Origin: JANMDS01 sp031430575
GTDB taxonomy: Bacteria > Pseudomonadota > Gammaproteobacteria > Burkholderiales > Casimicrobiaceae
Length of the DNA: 43,717 nucleotides
Direction of reading: 5' to 3'
NCBI GenBank assembly: GCA_031430575.1
Contig: JANPBT010000050.1
Coordinates: forward strand, 1-43,717
Part shown: one piece after another, positions 15,636-22,998 of the stretch
How the letters are laid out: every line of letters starts with the position of its first letter
Numbering within the stretch: the stretch's first letter is position 1
Made by a program: the position numbers and the translations under genes
Notes under the pieces: model-generated
Told to the model about the DNA's origin: nothing
What the model saw: only the letters and a program-made list of their open reading frames with translations
The model's database searches: none

Positions 15636-16874
15636 ATGGCACTCAACTATCTTTGGTCTGGTTTTTTCATTCTCGGCTTTTTTGCAGCACTCGCGCAGTG
15701 GCTTATTTTGGGCGACGCATCGGTTTTTAAGAAAATCGTCGATGGCACCTTCGATTCTGCGAAAGTCGCGGTGATGGATATCGCGCTGCCGCTTGCGGGC
15801 GTGATGACTTTTTGGTCTGGCATTTTGACCATTGGCGAGCGCGCCGGTGCTATTGGCTGGATCGCGCGCATCATTTCGCCATTTTTCTCAAAAATATTTC
15901 CTGAAGTGCCTAAAGATCATCCCGCCACTGGGCACGTCGTGATGAATTTTTCAGCCAATTTCCTCGGGCTCGACAATGCCGCAACGCCCTTTGGCTTAAA
16001 AGCCATGGAGAGCCTGCAAACGCTCAATCCAGACAAAGAGACCGCGAGCAACGCCCAGATTATGTTTCTCGTGTTGCAAACGGCCGGGCTTACGTTGATC
16101 CCGCTCACGGTGATGGCGCAGCGCGCCATTCTGGGCGCAAAAGATCCTTCGGACATTTTCATCCCGACGCTTGTTGCGAGCTTTGCGGGCACGTTTGTCG
16201 CCTTTCTCGCCATTTCGTTGAAGCAGCGCATCAACGTTTTTCACCCGATCGTGATCGCCTGGGTCGGCGGGATTACGATATTTATGCTTGGCATCATTTT
16301 CCTCTTCAGTAGCGTGTTGACCCGCGAGCAGATGGAAATGACCTCGCGCCTCTCTGCAAATATGATTTTGCTGGGAATTATCGTCATCTTTCTCATCGGT
16401 GGATTACGGGCAAAAATCAATGTGTATGAAGCGTTCATCGACGGCGCGAAAAGCGGTGTTGAAACCTCGCTCAAAATCATCCCTTACTTAGTCGGCATGT
16501 TGGTCGCGATCAGCGTTTTGCGCAATTCTGGAATCTTAAATTTCATCGTGCAAGGCTTTACCTGGCTCTTCGCGCAGCTTGGGTTTAATACTGACTTCAC
16601 GCCCGCGCTGCCGACGGCATTGCTGAAATCGGTCAGCGGAAGCGGCGCGCGGGCGATGATGATCGACACCATGAAAACCTATGGCGTCGATTCCTTCGTC
16701 GGCAAGCTAGTATCAATCTTGCAAGGCTCATCTGATACCACGCTCTACGTCATCGCGCTTTATTTTGGCTCGGTCGGCATCAAGAAGACCCGCTACGCGC
16801 TCAGCTACGGCTTGCTCGCCGATTTAGCGGGCGTTATCGCAGCGATTTGGGTGGCCTACATCTTCTTTAAATAA
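15636..16874 (+). CDS. SpmA/SpmB-like nucleoside-recognition (Gate) domain membrane protein
   Basis: A polytopic membrane protein of 412 residues that joins two Gate (nucleoside recognition) domains, matching Bacillus SpmA and SpmB in one chain. Landmarks are M-N-F-S-A-N-F-L-G-L-D-N-A-A-T-P-F-G in the first half and G-S-G-A-R-A-M-M-I-D plus G-S-S-D-T-T-L-Y-V in the second. Such fused forms are common in Gram-negative bacteria. Their function is not settled; a transport role is assumed, and in spore formers the proteins affect spore core dehydration. ATG 15636 begins the homologous part; no good ribosome site is visible. It is divergent from murQ and is followed at once by a terminator built around a motif copy. 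Confidence 0.88.
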   Translation: MALNYLWSGFFILGFFAALAQWLILGDASVFKKIVDGTFDSAKVAVMDIALPLAGVMTFWSGILTIGERAGAIGWIARIISPFFSKIFPEVPKDHPATGHVVMNFSANFLGLDNAATPFGLKAMESLQTLNPDKETASNAQIMFLVLQTAGLTLIPLTVMAQRAILGAKDPSDIFIPTLVASFAGTFVAFLAISLKQRINVFHPIVIAWVGGITIFMLGIIFLFSSVLTREQMEMTSRLSANMILLGIIVIFLIGGLRAKINVYEAFIDGAKSGVETSLKIIPYLVGMLVAISVLRNSGILNFIVQGFTWLFAQLGFNTDFTPALPTALLKSVSGSGARAMMIDTMKTYGVDSFVGKLVSILQGSSDTTLYVIALYFGSVGIKKTRYALSYGLLADLAGVIAAIWVAYIFFK

Positions 16875-16877
16875 CCC

Positions 16878-16916
16878 AAAATAGCCCAAATCTGCGCCGC
16901 AGGTATGGGCTATTTT
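16878..16916. terminator. terminator hairpin with the dispersed motif as its loop
   Basis: AAAATAGCCCA (16878-16888) pairs perfectly with TGGGCTATTTT (16906-16916). The 17-base loop between the arms is the motif AATCTGCGCCGCAGGTA, which can itself fold CTGC/GCAG. T-runs on both strands make it suitable as a bidirectional terminator for the convergent SpmA/B-like and cohesin-like genes. Confidence 0.85.
16888..16906 (-). repeat. dispersed motif in terminator loop
   Basis: AAATCTGCGCCGCAGGTAT, a full copy. Only its outermost bases take part in the terminator stem. Confidence 0.92.
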
Positions 16917-16929
16917 TGTTGCTAACGCT

Positions 16930-17619
16930 CTAGTAATTGCAGTGTCCTGCCGCGCCTTTCGTTGCGGAGCGCAACTGACCTCGAAGTAGCCAACCACCGA
17001 TCGCCAGCAGCAGCCACTGCGCGGGTATCGGCACGCCACCGCCTGTGCCCGACCCGATCACAATCTGCGCTGAGCCAATCGCACCCGCGGTCGCCTGCAT
17101 CGGAATCCAAGCGTTGGTCGCGCCAAAAATGAGCTCATTGCCGCTACGATTCGATTCCAACCCCAAGATACCGCTGGCCGCCGTTAACAAAGGCATGAAC
17201 TCTAAAAGGCTCGTTCCTGCCGCCAAGCCACTTAACGAGAAAGCAGCCAGCGTAAACGAATTGCCTTGCGCTGCCTTCAATGCTGCGAAGTCAAATGAAT
17301 TCGTGATGTCGCTAAATCCGATTAAACCAGGCTGCGATAGATCAATAAAACCAAAATGACCGCTTGCTCCATCATCGAGAACGGGCGATTGCGTCGCGCT
17401 TGCGACGGCAAGTAGAGCCGGGTCGTAACGCAACGAAAATTCGTAAATAGTGAGCACTTCGTTGGCCATAAGACCGCTCACTTTGATTTCAAAATTGGCA
17501 CTTTGACCGATCCCTACGGTTTCGGAGCTGGGCGTGACGCTGAGTACGGGCAGCGCCGACGCAAGCGAAACCGCGAGGCAACAGCCGACAAGCGCAAAGG
17601 TTTTGTGTATCGTTTTCAT
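16930..17619 (-). CDS. exported cohesin-like domain protein with VPxPA-type C-terminal sorting signal
   Basis: A 229-residue secreted protein. An N-terminal signal peptide (M-K-T-I-H-K then a hydrophobic core, cleavage near A-S-A) precedes a beta-rich domain resembling type I/III cohesins: S-V-T-P-S-S-E-T-V-G-I-G-Q-S-A-N-F-E-I, then F-S-L-R-Y-D-P-A-L-L. Near the C-terminus V-P-I-P-A-Q-W-L-L-L-A-I-G-G-W-L-L-R matches the PEP-CTERM/VPLPA-CTERM pattern processed by exosortase in Gram-negative bacteria. The tail after the Arg is longer (about 18 residues) than usual. ATG 17619 was chosen for the signal peptide, with GGAAA upstream. It follows the 431-residue gene by 25 bases and is probably co-transcribed with it. 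Such proteins often take part in extracellular polymer or biofilm. Confidence 0.7.
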   Translation of the reverse strand: MKTIHKTFALVGCCLAVSLASALPVLSVTPSSETVGIGQSANFEIKVSGLMANEVLTIYEFSLRYDPALLAVASATQSPVLDDGASGHFGFIDLSQPGLIGFSDITNSFDFAALKAAQGNSFTLAAFSLSGLAAGTSLLEFMPLLTAASGILGLESNRSGNELIFGATNAWIPMQATAGAIGSAQIVIGSGTGGGVPIPAQWLLLAIGGWLLRGQLRSATKGAAGHCNY

Positions 17620-17644
17620 GATGATTTCCGTTTCGTTGATCGCG

Positions 17645-18940
17645 TTATGGGATGTCAATCACACTGACACTTTTACGGGTAAAGTTGGGCACATAGAGCT
17701 TGCCGCGATATTCGTCGTAGAACATTTGATCGACGCCACCGCCGTAAAATGAGGTCGGAATCGTGCGCTGCGTCCACAGCCGCTTCGTAATGACCGTAAT
17801 CGCGCCGGTCGCTTCGTCTCGAACCAATATCCGGTTCCCTGAAAACACAATATTGGCAGGGAAAATATTTCGACTCACGGGGATCGTCACCACCCGGCGC
17901 ATCGAGGGCACCGCGTAAACCCGGATTTCACCTGCGCGTGTCGCGTCGTTGGGATCGTTGGCAAGCACATCGTAAACATAGCCCGAACCCGGCGCTGTAT
18001 CGCGAATCAATTCACCTTCAATCTTTGCTGTTGTTGGCACGACTGCCAAAGGCATCGACTGCGAGAAATCTTCTGGCGGAAAATAACCGGGGACAATTAA
18101 AAATACATCACCCGTATTTCCGACGGCGATTCCGGTAGAGCCGACCGCTGCGAGTTGGGAGACGATGCGATGCCCATCGGTAAGTCTGGGCGCATAAGGT
18201 ACGTCAACTCGCCCGACGCCACGCCCGCGCAGGATCGACCCAGCGCCAGGATCACCCCGCCGCGAGGCGAAGACCGCATTTTCATAGGCAGAAAACGTGT
18301 ATTCAAAATTATTGGGATCTGCTGCGACAAACCAGTCAGAGAAATTTCGATCACAGTCTTGATTCGTTGCGAAATTAGGGCAAAGTACTTTCATGCCCCC
18401 AAGATTTTCGAGGGTGATCGAATTGGCGACGCCCGCAATTCCGACGTAATCACCTAAATCACCGGTTCCGAAAAACGTCATTAGCTCGCGGGATCGCCCC
18501 GATACCGTACCACCGTTTACGACAGGCACGGTCGTGCGCGAATTCGTGCGCGAATTCCCAAGCGGCGCTGGGATAAAAATGGGATCACCACGGCCGAAAA
18601 TTGTCGTTGCTTCGTTGCTGGTCGAGCGCTCTTTTGTAAAAGCGAACAGCCCCGCCTCGCCGACTAAGCCATTTTGACCCTCGATGCGCACAACATTGCG
18701 CAGATTGCCCAAAGCAGCTCCGCCCAACGTCACAGCGCCGTCGCGCCCCCCAGCAGCAATGAGGCCGACTGATAAAAACCCAATCGGCACTGTGGAAACA
18801 GCATTAAAAAATCCACCGACTACGCTGGCCTCGATAGGGATGGAAATTTCAATCTCAGCAGCCTCAATTTGCGCCGACCACGTGACAATCGCGGTGACGG
18901 CAGCGCGTGAAAGCAATGCGAATCGATTTTGGGGCTTCAT
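17645..18940 (-). CDS. hypothetical exported protein
   Basis: A 431-residue protein that I do not recognise. A signal peptide is clear: M-K-P-Q-N-R-F, then a hydrophobic stretch ending A-Q-I-E-A-A. The mature part is rich in Gly, Val, Ser and Thr with many predicted beta strands. The C-terminal part (D-Q-M-F-Y-D-E-Y-R-G-K-L-Y-V-P-N-F) resembles a YncE-type beta-propeller blade ending in S-V-S-V-I-D-I-P. An internal C-P-N-F-A-T-N-Q-D-C-D could form a disulfide. The start ATG has a strong AAGGAG site upstream. It leads the two-gene unit with the cohesin-like protein. A surface or extracellular role is inferred only from export and the partner. Confidence 0.75.
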   Translation of the reverse strand: MKPQNRFALLSRAAVTAIVTWSAQIEAAEIEISIPIEASVVGGFFNAVSTVPIGFLSVGLIAAGGRDGAVTLGGAALGNLRNVVRIEGQNGLVGEAGLFAFTKERSTSNEATTIFGRGDPIFIPAPLGNSRTNSRTTVPVVNGGTVSGRSRELMTFFGTGDLGDYVGIAGVANSITLENLGGMKVLCPNFATNQDCDRNFSDWFVAADPNNFEYTFSAYENAVFASRRGDPGAGSILRGRGVGRVDVPYAPRLTDGHRIVSQLAAVGSTGIAVGNTGDVFLIVPGYFPPEDFSQSMPLAVVPTTAKIEGELIRDTAPGSGYVYDVLANDPNDATRAGEIRVYAVPSMRRVVTIPVSRNIFPANIVFSGNRILVRDEATGAITVITKRLWTQRTIPTSFYGGGVDQMFYDEYRGKLYVPNFTRKSVSVIDIP

Positions 18941-19319
18941 AGCGTACTCCTTTGGCCGCTGCAAAATGCAACGTTACGCACAGATTAGCGCTAGGCAGCA
19001 CCTCGCTCATCCCCATTTTCACCCATATTTCGAAATCAATTGCCTATTTTTGAGATGAAAGTGAGCAATCAACGAATAGATTTGCGAAATAGACTTCCGC
19101 AGCCGCTTTTAACTCGGGTTGCGCTCTGCCTGATTGGGAGGAAAATCAGCCTTCAAACCACCAGCAAACAGTCGCCACCGTTTCTGGAAGTGCGCGGCTT
19201 GGGTGCTTTGGGGAAAGTGAAATTGGCTGGTCACGGAGGGAGAGGTCGCAGGCGGCGCGTTTTGCGCCGCGCGCGCTCAGAGCAAACGTGCCCGGAGGTG
19301 AATAAAAAAACAGGGGAAT
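18941..19319. other. gene-free stretch upstream of the exported-protein pair
   Basis: About 380 bases without a convincing gene. It must hold the leader of the minus-strand exported-protein operon. The only clear structure is a hairpin at 19252-19270: GCGGCGC and GCGCCGC around GTTTT. Open frames across it have no family resemblance. Confidence 0.5.
19252..19270. repeat. small perfect inverted repeat downstream of tRNA-Arg
   Basis: GCGGCGC-gtttt-GCGCCGC, 7-base arms. It lies about 50 bases past the 3' end of the tRNA gene. There is no T-run directly after the stem, so it is not called a terminator. Confidence 0.5.
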
Positions 19320-19396
19320 TGGCGCGCCCGACAGGAGTCGAACCTGTGACCCTTGGCTTCGGAAACCAATACTCTATCCATCTGAGCTACGGGCGC
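19320..19396 (-). tRNA. tRNA-Arg (anticodon CCG)
   Basis: This 77-base gene, read on the minus strand, has acceptor arms GCGCCCG/CGGGCGC, discriminator G and an encoded CCA. The anticodon loop TTCCGAA has CCG at 19360-19362 (reads CGG). The T arm contains the standard GGTTCGAATCC. Confidence 0.96.
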
Positions 19397-19475
19397 TTGA
19401 GGTTCATTATAATGTCGGAATGAATTTTCATAAGCGGACATCGTTTGCGCGGCAAGCGGGACGCCTTTTGACTTG

Positions 19476-19493
19476 ATACCTGCGGCGCAACTT
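19476..19493 (+). repeat. dispersed motif just upstream of the cytochrome c5 gene
   Basis: ATACCTGCGGCGCAACTT; CAACTT replaces CAGATT. It ends 6 bases before the ATG, where a ribosome-binding site would lie. Confidence 0.78.
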
Positions 19494-19499
19494 CCCATC

Positions 19500-20024
19500 A
19501 TGAGCGAACACAAAAACAATTCCCACGACGAGCACAAAGGCTTGATTAATACTCCGAAGCAGCTGATCGTCGTCTCGGCGCTGGCACTGCTTGTGCCTGT
19601 ATTTCTGGCCTATCTCGGCTCGGTCTACTCAAGCAGTGGTCAGCGCATCAATAAAGAAGAATCAGCTGCTTCCGTTAATAAGCGGATCGCGCCGACAGGC
19701 GCGGTCAAGCAATTTGACCCTAACGAGCCAGCACCGGTTATCGCAGTGGCGGCTGCCGCTTCTGATAAGCCTAAGTCTGGCGAAGAAGTCTACAACGGCG
19801 GTTGTAACGCTTGCCATAGCGCTGGCATCGCAGGCGCCCCAAAAACTGGCGACAAAGGCGCATGGGGTGCGCGCATTGCCCAAGGCGCGGTTACGCTTTA
19901 CGATCACGCCATCAAAGGCTACCAAGGTAAAGCAGGCGTGATGCCCGCCAAAGGTGGCAACGCGGCGTTAACCGATGGAGAAGTGAAAGCGGGCGTTGAC
20001 TACATGACCGCGCAATCAAAGTAA
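19500..20024 (+). CDS. cytochrome c5-like membrane-anchored c-type cytochrome
   Basis: A 174-residue protein with an N-terminal membrane anchor (residues about 23-45, L-I-V-V-S-A-L-A-L-L-V-P-V) and one C-terminal heme c domain in the periplasm. The heme site C-N-A-C-H lies near residue 100, with a Met ligand candidate in A-G-V-M-P-A-K-G-G near 150. The spacing and the C-x-x-C-H-x-A-G-I-A-G-A-P pattern match cytochrome c5 (CycB) of Betaproteobacteria, which carries electrons towards terminal oxidases. ATG 19500 starts the protein; no ribosome site is seen because the motif copy occupies that place. A terminator follows the gene. Confidence 0.92.
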   Translation: MSEHKNNSHDEHKGLINTPKQLIVVSALALLVPVFLAYLGSVYSSSGQRINKEESAASVNKRIAPTGAVKQFDPNEPAPVIAVAAAASDKPKSGEEVYNGGCNACHSAGIAGAPKTGDKGAWGARIAQGAVTLYDHAIKGYQGKAGVMPAKGGNAALTDGEVKAGVDYMTAQSK

Positions 20025-20056
20025 GGCAGTGCGCAAAACGGCTCGGTGCTTTGACG

Positions 20057-20085
20057 ACAAAAACGCGCCGGTGGCGCGTTTTTTA
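20057..20085 (+). terminator. Rho-independent terminator after cytochrome c5
   Basis: AAAACGCGCC pairs with GGCGCGTTTT around GGT, followed by more T. It is GC-rich and strong, 35 bases past the stop. Confidence 0.9.
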
Positions 20086-20146
20086 TTTTCGCTGCGTGAT
20101 TCATGCTGGCGCCAATTTTTCGGTGTGAAAGCCTCAAAAAGTGCCC

Positions 20147-20164
20147 AATCTGCGCCGCAGGTAT
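20147..20164 (-). repeat. dispersed motif upstream of apaH
   Basis: AATCTGCGCCGCAGGTAT, a full copy 25 bases before the apaH start. Read from the other strand it carries the extended tail GGGCACTTTTTGAGG. Confidence 0.92.
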
Positions 20165-20189
20165 TTCGCAATATAAGGCCTCGCTGCGC

Positions 20190-21014
20190 ATGCGCTATGT
20201 AATCGGCGATATTCAAGGGTGCTACGACGAGCTCTGCGATTTGCTCTCGCTGATTCGCTTTAATCCAAGCGTCGATGAAGTGTGGTTCACCGGCGATTTG
20301 GTGAATCGCGGGCCGAAATCGGCTGAAGTGTTGCGGCTGGTGATGGGCTTGAAGCAAAGCGCGCGCACGGTGCTTGGAAATCACGATTTCTTTTTGCTGC
20401 GCGTGGCGCAGGGCTTTGGCAGCGGGCATGCGGGCGATACGCTCAACCAAGTCATCGAGCAGCCCGACAGCGCGCTACTGCTGGATTGGCTGCGCCATCA
20501 GCCCCTAGCAGTGGTTGACGGCGATATGATCATGGTGCACGCAGGGCTTTTGCCGCAATGGACGCGCGCGGACGTGATCGCTTTCGCAGCAGAAATTGAG
20601 ACTGCCATGCGCGCTAAGCAATGGCAGATATTTCTACGCGATTTATTTGGCAATACCGATCATCGCTGGAGCGATTCGCTTTCGGGTCTGGTGCGGGCTC
20701 GCACGATCGTCAATGCGCTCTGTCGCTTGCGCTATTGCGATGCCTTTGGCGTAATGGATTTTGCCGAAAAGCGTGCACCGCATGCCGCGCCTGCTGCCGC
20801 GACTCCATGGTTTTCCCACCCCCATCGACGCACGGCGCATTGCGAGGTCATTGCGGGGCATTGGTCGTCGTTGGGGCTCATGCGCGCGCCGCAGGTCACG
20901 ATGCTTGATTCTGGCTGCTTGTGGGGCGGCGCGCTTACTGCGCTGCGCTTGGATGATCGGCAGATTTTTCAGGTTCCTTCCCGTCAGCCGTTAAATGAAT
21001 TTGCGAGCGAATAG
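20190..21014 (+). CDS. apaH: symmetrical bis(5'-nucleosyl)-tetraphosphatase
   Basis: A calcineurin-type metallophosphatase of 274 residues, the usual ApaH length, that cuts Ap4A to two ADP and limits RNA capping and alarmone levels. The metal-site blocks are G-D-I-Q-G-C-Y-D-E-L, G-D-L-V-N-R-G-P-K-S, L-G-N-H-D and H-A-G-L-L-P-Q-W. ATG 20190 begins the conserved R-Y-V-I-G-D-I; AAGG lies upstream. The last 80 bases overlap the convergent plsC gene. A C-G-C-A-G-G-T string near 20887 encodes R-A-P-Q-V and is probably ordinary coding sequence. Confidence 0.95.
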   Translation: MRYVIGDIQGCYDELCDLLSLIRFNPSVDEVWFTGDLVNRGPKSAEVLRLVMGLKQSARTVLGNHDFFLLRVAQGFGSGHAGDTLNQVIEQPDSALLLDWLRHQPLAVVDGDMIMVHAGLLPQWTRADVIAFAAEIETAMRAKQWQIFLRDLFGNTDHRWSDSLSGLVRARTIVNALCRLRYCDAFGVMDFAEKRAPHAAPAAATPWFSHPHRRTAHCEVIAGHWSSLGLMRAPQVTMLDSGCLWGGALTALRLDDRQIFQVPSRQPLNEFASE

Positions 21015-21738
21015 CCGATTCCAGTGATTTCGCGAGCGTGCGCCGGTCTTGCCCAGACTGTGTCGGCAAAATCGTGAGCGTCACAACTGCAGGCTGCGCT
21101 CCCAAAACCGCCCACACCGATTGCAAAAAATTTCGGTTTACGTAGTCGAACGCCGGAAGCGGCGCATAAGAAATCGCAATCGGCACTAGCAGCGCTTGGG
21201 CATCAATCGCGGGCTGAAGGAGCGAGGCGTTAAATTGATTCACGCCCACGCCATGGCTGACCCTGCCTTCTGGAAAAAAAGCGAGTGGCACGCCATCGCG
21301 AATATGCGCCGCTAAGATAGCGACCATGCGCCCAGTATCGCGGCGTTTGCTGCGATCAATAAAGAGTGTGCCGACATTTTTGAGCAATCGCCCCGCGAGC
21401 GGCCAGGTTGCCAGCTCTGCTTTGGCGACGAAAGACACCGCATGAACGGAATTGATCGCAAAAATATCACACCACGAAATATGGTTAGCGACGATGACGT
21501 ACGGAATCTGCGCCCCGGGCAATTGCCCGACTACGCGCACCTGCACCCCAGCCAACGCAAGCAACGCCCGCGACCAAGCCCGCACATGCTCGCGCCGGGT
21601 GGCCATGGATGCTTTTGGAAACGCGGTCCAAGTCGTCAACAACCCGCGCAGCAAATGCCCCAGCAGCCGCGCAATGCGCAGCGTGCGCGCGAGCCCGCCG
21701 CGCGGCTTTGCTCTATCTTTTAGGGGAGGCAGGGTCAT
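20935..21738 (-). CDS. plsC: 1-acyl-sn-glycerol-3-phosphate acyltransferase
   Basis: A membrane-associated acyltransferase of 267 residues (PlsC/LPLAT) that makes phosphatidic acid from lysophosphatidic acid. The catalytic H-x4-D box is N-H-I-S-W-C-D near residue 86. The substrate-binding F-F-P-E-G-R box is near 155, with a V-P-I-A-I block further on. A hydrophobic N-terminal segment and several basic residues fit a peripheral inner-membrane protein. The C-terminal ~27 residues are encoded opposite the 3' end of apaH. An ornithine-lipid-type OlsA cannot be excluded from sequence alone. Confidence 0.9.
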   Translation of the reverse strand: MTLPPLKDRAKPRGGLARTLRIARLLGHLLRGLLTTWTAFPKASMATRREHVRAWSRALLALAGVQVRVVGQLPGAQIPYVIVANHISWCDIFAINSVHAVSFVAKAELATWPLAGRLLKNVGTLFIDRSKRRDTGRMVAILAAHIRDGVPLAFFPEGRVSHGVGVNQFNASLLQPAIDAQALLVPIAISYAPLPAFDYVNRNFLQSVWAVLGAQPAVVTLTILPTQSGQDRRTLAKSLESAIRSQIHLTADGKEPEKSADHPSAAQ

Positions 21739-21818
21739 CTGGAATCGTGGTGTAATCTATGCTATTCTTTTGTCATTATTAACAACAGTCGGACATTTGG
21801 GGTCCCCAGGAGAAAAAT

Positions 21819-22907
21819 ATGATGCACATGAAACCACTCAGTCTTGCTATTTTCGCAGCCTTTGTTGCCGCGGGCTGCCAAAGCACCGCGCCGCGCATGG
21901 GCTCGGAAGAAGCCAAGACCACCGCGACGGGCTCTGCAGGCGGCGCAAACGCGCAAAACGTGAACTCAAAATTAGAGCGCTGCGATCGCCCTTACGGCAC
22001 GATTGCCTTGGTCGAAAATCAAACCGCCGATTGGTATCGCTATTTAACCAGCGAGTATCGCCTGACCTCGACCGTGCCGGTCTTGCGCCTACTCATTCAG
22101 CAATCCAATTGCTTCATTGTGGTGGATCGCGGCCGCGCAATGGCGAATATGCAACAAGAGCGCGCGCTCCAAAATTCGGGGGAGTTGCGTGCCGGCAGTG
22201 AATTTGGCAAAGGCCAAATGGTCTCAGCAGACTACAGCATGACGCCAGAGGTGATCATTTCGGCAAAAGGCACGAGCGGCATGGGCGGCGCATTGGGCGC
22301 TGTCGGTGGTCGCTGGGGCGCAGCGCTGGGCGCGATTGCCGGTGGCATCAAAACCAACGAAGCGGCGACCATGCTCATGCTGACCGATAATCGCTCGGGC
22401 GTGCAGGTCTCCGCTGCGGAAGGTAGCGCAAGCAACACCGATTTCAATTTAGGCGCGGTCTTAATTGGCTCAAACGTTGGCGGCAGCTTGGGCGGCTACA
22501 CCAGCACGCCGCAGGGCAAAGTGATCGCAGCCGCGTTTACAGATTCGTATAACCAGCTGGTCAAAGCCGTGCGCAATTACCAGCCGCAATCAGTACCGGG
22601 CCAAAACCTAGGCACTGGTGGCCGCTTAGCGGTGGATGGCGCAAGGCCGCCAGCGCCGATCGCAGCGCCGCAGGCCGTGCAAGCGCCTGCCGCCGCGCCC
22701 GCGCCAGCATCGTCGGTACCCACAAACTACGTCTACAGCACCCGCGATGCTCAAACGCGGCTGAACCAACTCGGCTATCAAGTCGGCGTCGCGGATGGTC
22801 AGATGGGCCGCAAAACGGTTGAGCAATTGCGCGCGTTTCAGCGTGATCGCCGCATCCCAACAACCGGCACGCTCGATCAAGCCACGATGAATGAATTGTC
22901 AAAATAA
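21819..22907 (+). CDS. CsgG-like lipoprotein with C-terminal peptidoglycan-binding domain
   Basis: A 362-residue protein. The signal peptide ends in lipobox A-A-G-C-Q (Cys20), so it is a lipoprotein. Residues about 55-255 resemble the CsgG/curli-assembly-like fold (L-R-L-L-I-Q-Q-S-N-C-F-I-V-V-D-R-G, then a Gly-rich A-L-G-A-V-G-G-R-W-G-A-A-L-G-A-I-A-G-G stretch). An Ala/Pro linker (about 270-300) leads to a PG_binding_1 domain: R-L-N-Q-L-G-Y-Q-V-G-V-A-D-G-Q-M-G. AGGAG lies 6 bases before the ATG. It is probably a periplasmic lipoprotein gripping the cell wall; whether it forms a pore as CsgG does is unknown. No curli genes are nearby. Confidence 0.8.
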   Translation: MMHMKPLSLAIFAAFVAAGCQSTAPRMGSEEAKTTATGSAGGANAQNVNSKLERCDRPYGTIALVENQTADWYRYLTSEYRLTSTVPVLRLLIQQSNCFIVVDRGRAMANMQQERALQNSGELRAGSEFGKGQMVSADYSMTPEVIISAKGTSGMGGALGAVGGRWGAALGAIAGGIKTNEAATMLMLTDNRSGVQVSAAEGSASNTDFNLGAVLIGSNVGGSLGGYTSTPQGKVIAAAFTDSYNQLVKAVRNYQPQSVPGQNLGTGGRLAVDGARPPAPIAAPQAVQAPAAAPAPASSVPTNYVYSTRDAQTRLNQLGYQVGVADGQMGRKTVEQLRAFQRDRRIPTTGTLDQATMNELSK

Positions 22908-22925
22908 TTTAGTTCACTGACCACC

Positions 22926-22959
22926 AATCAAAAAAGGAGCTTAGGCTCCTTTTTTGATT
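22926..22959. terminator. strong bidirectional terminator between CsgG-like gene and mltB
   Basis: AATCAAAAAAGGAGC (22926-22940) pairs without mismatch with GCTCCTTTTTTGATT (22945-22959) across a 4-base loop. A/T runs on both sides suit the convergent genes. Confidence 0.93.
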
Positions 22960-22972
22960 AAAACTGAGCCCT

Positions 22973-22990
22973 ATACCTGCGGCGCAGATC
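22973..22990 (+). repeat. dispersed motif between terminator and mltB stop
   Basis: ATACCTGCGGCGCAGATC, 9 bases before the mltB stop. It is framed by AGCCCTA (22967-22973) and TAGGGCT (23000-23006), a weak outer stem. Confidence 0.88.
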
Positions 22991-22998
22991 GACGCAAT

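Noticed and set aside
20886..20898. GCGCCGCAGGT string in apaH, and a similar one near 22666
   Set aside because: Both match only part of the core with no flank match and lie in GC-rich Ala/Pro coding.
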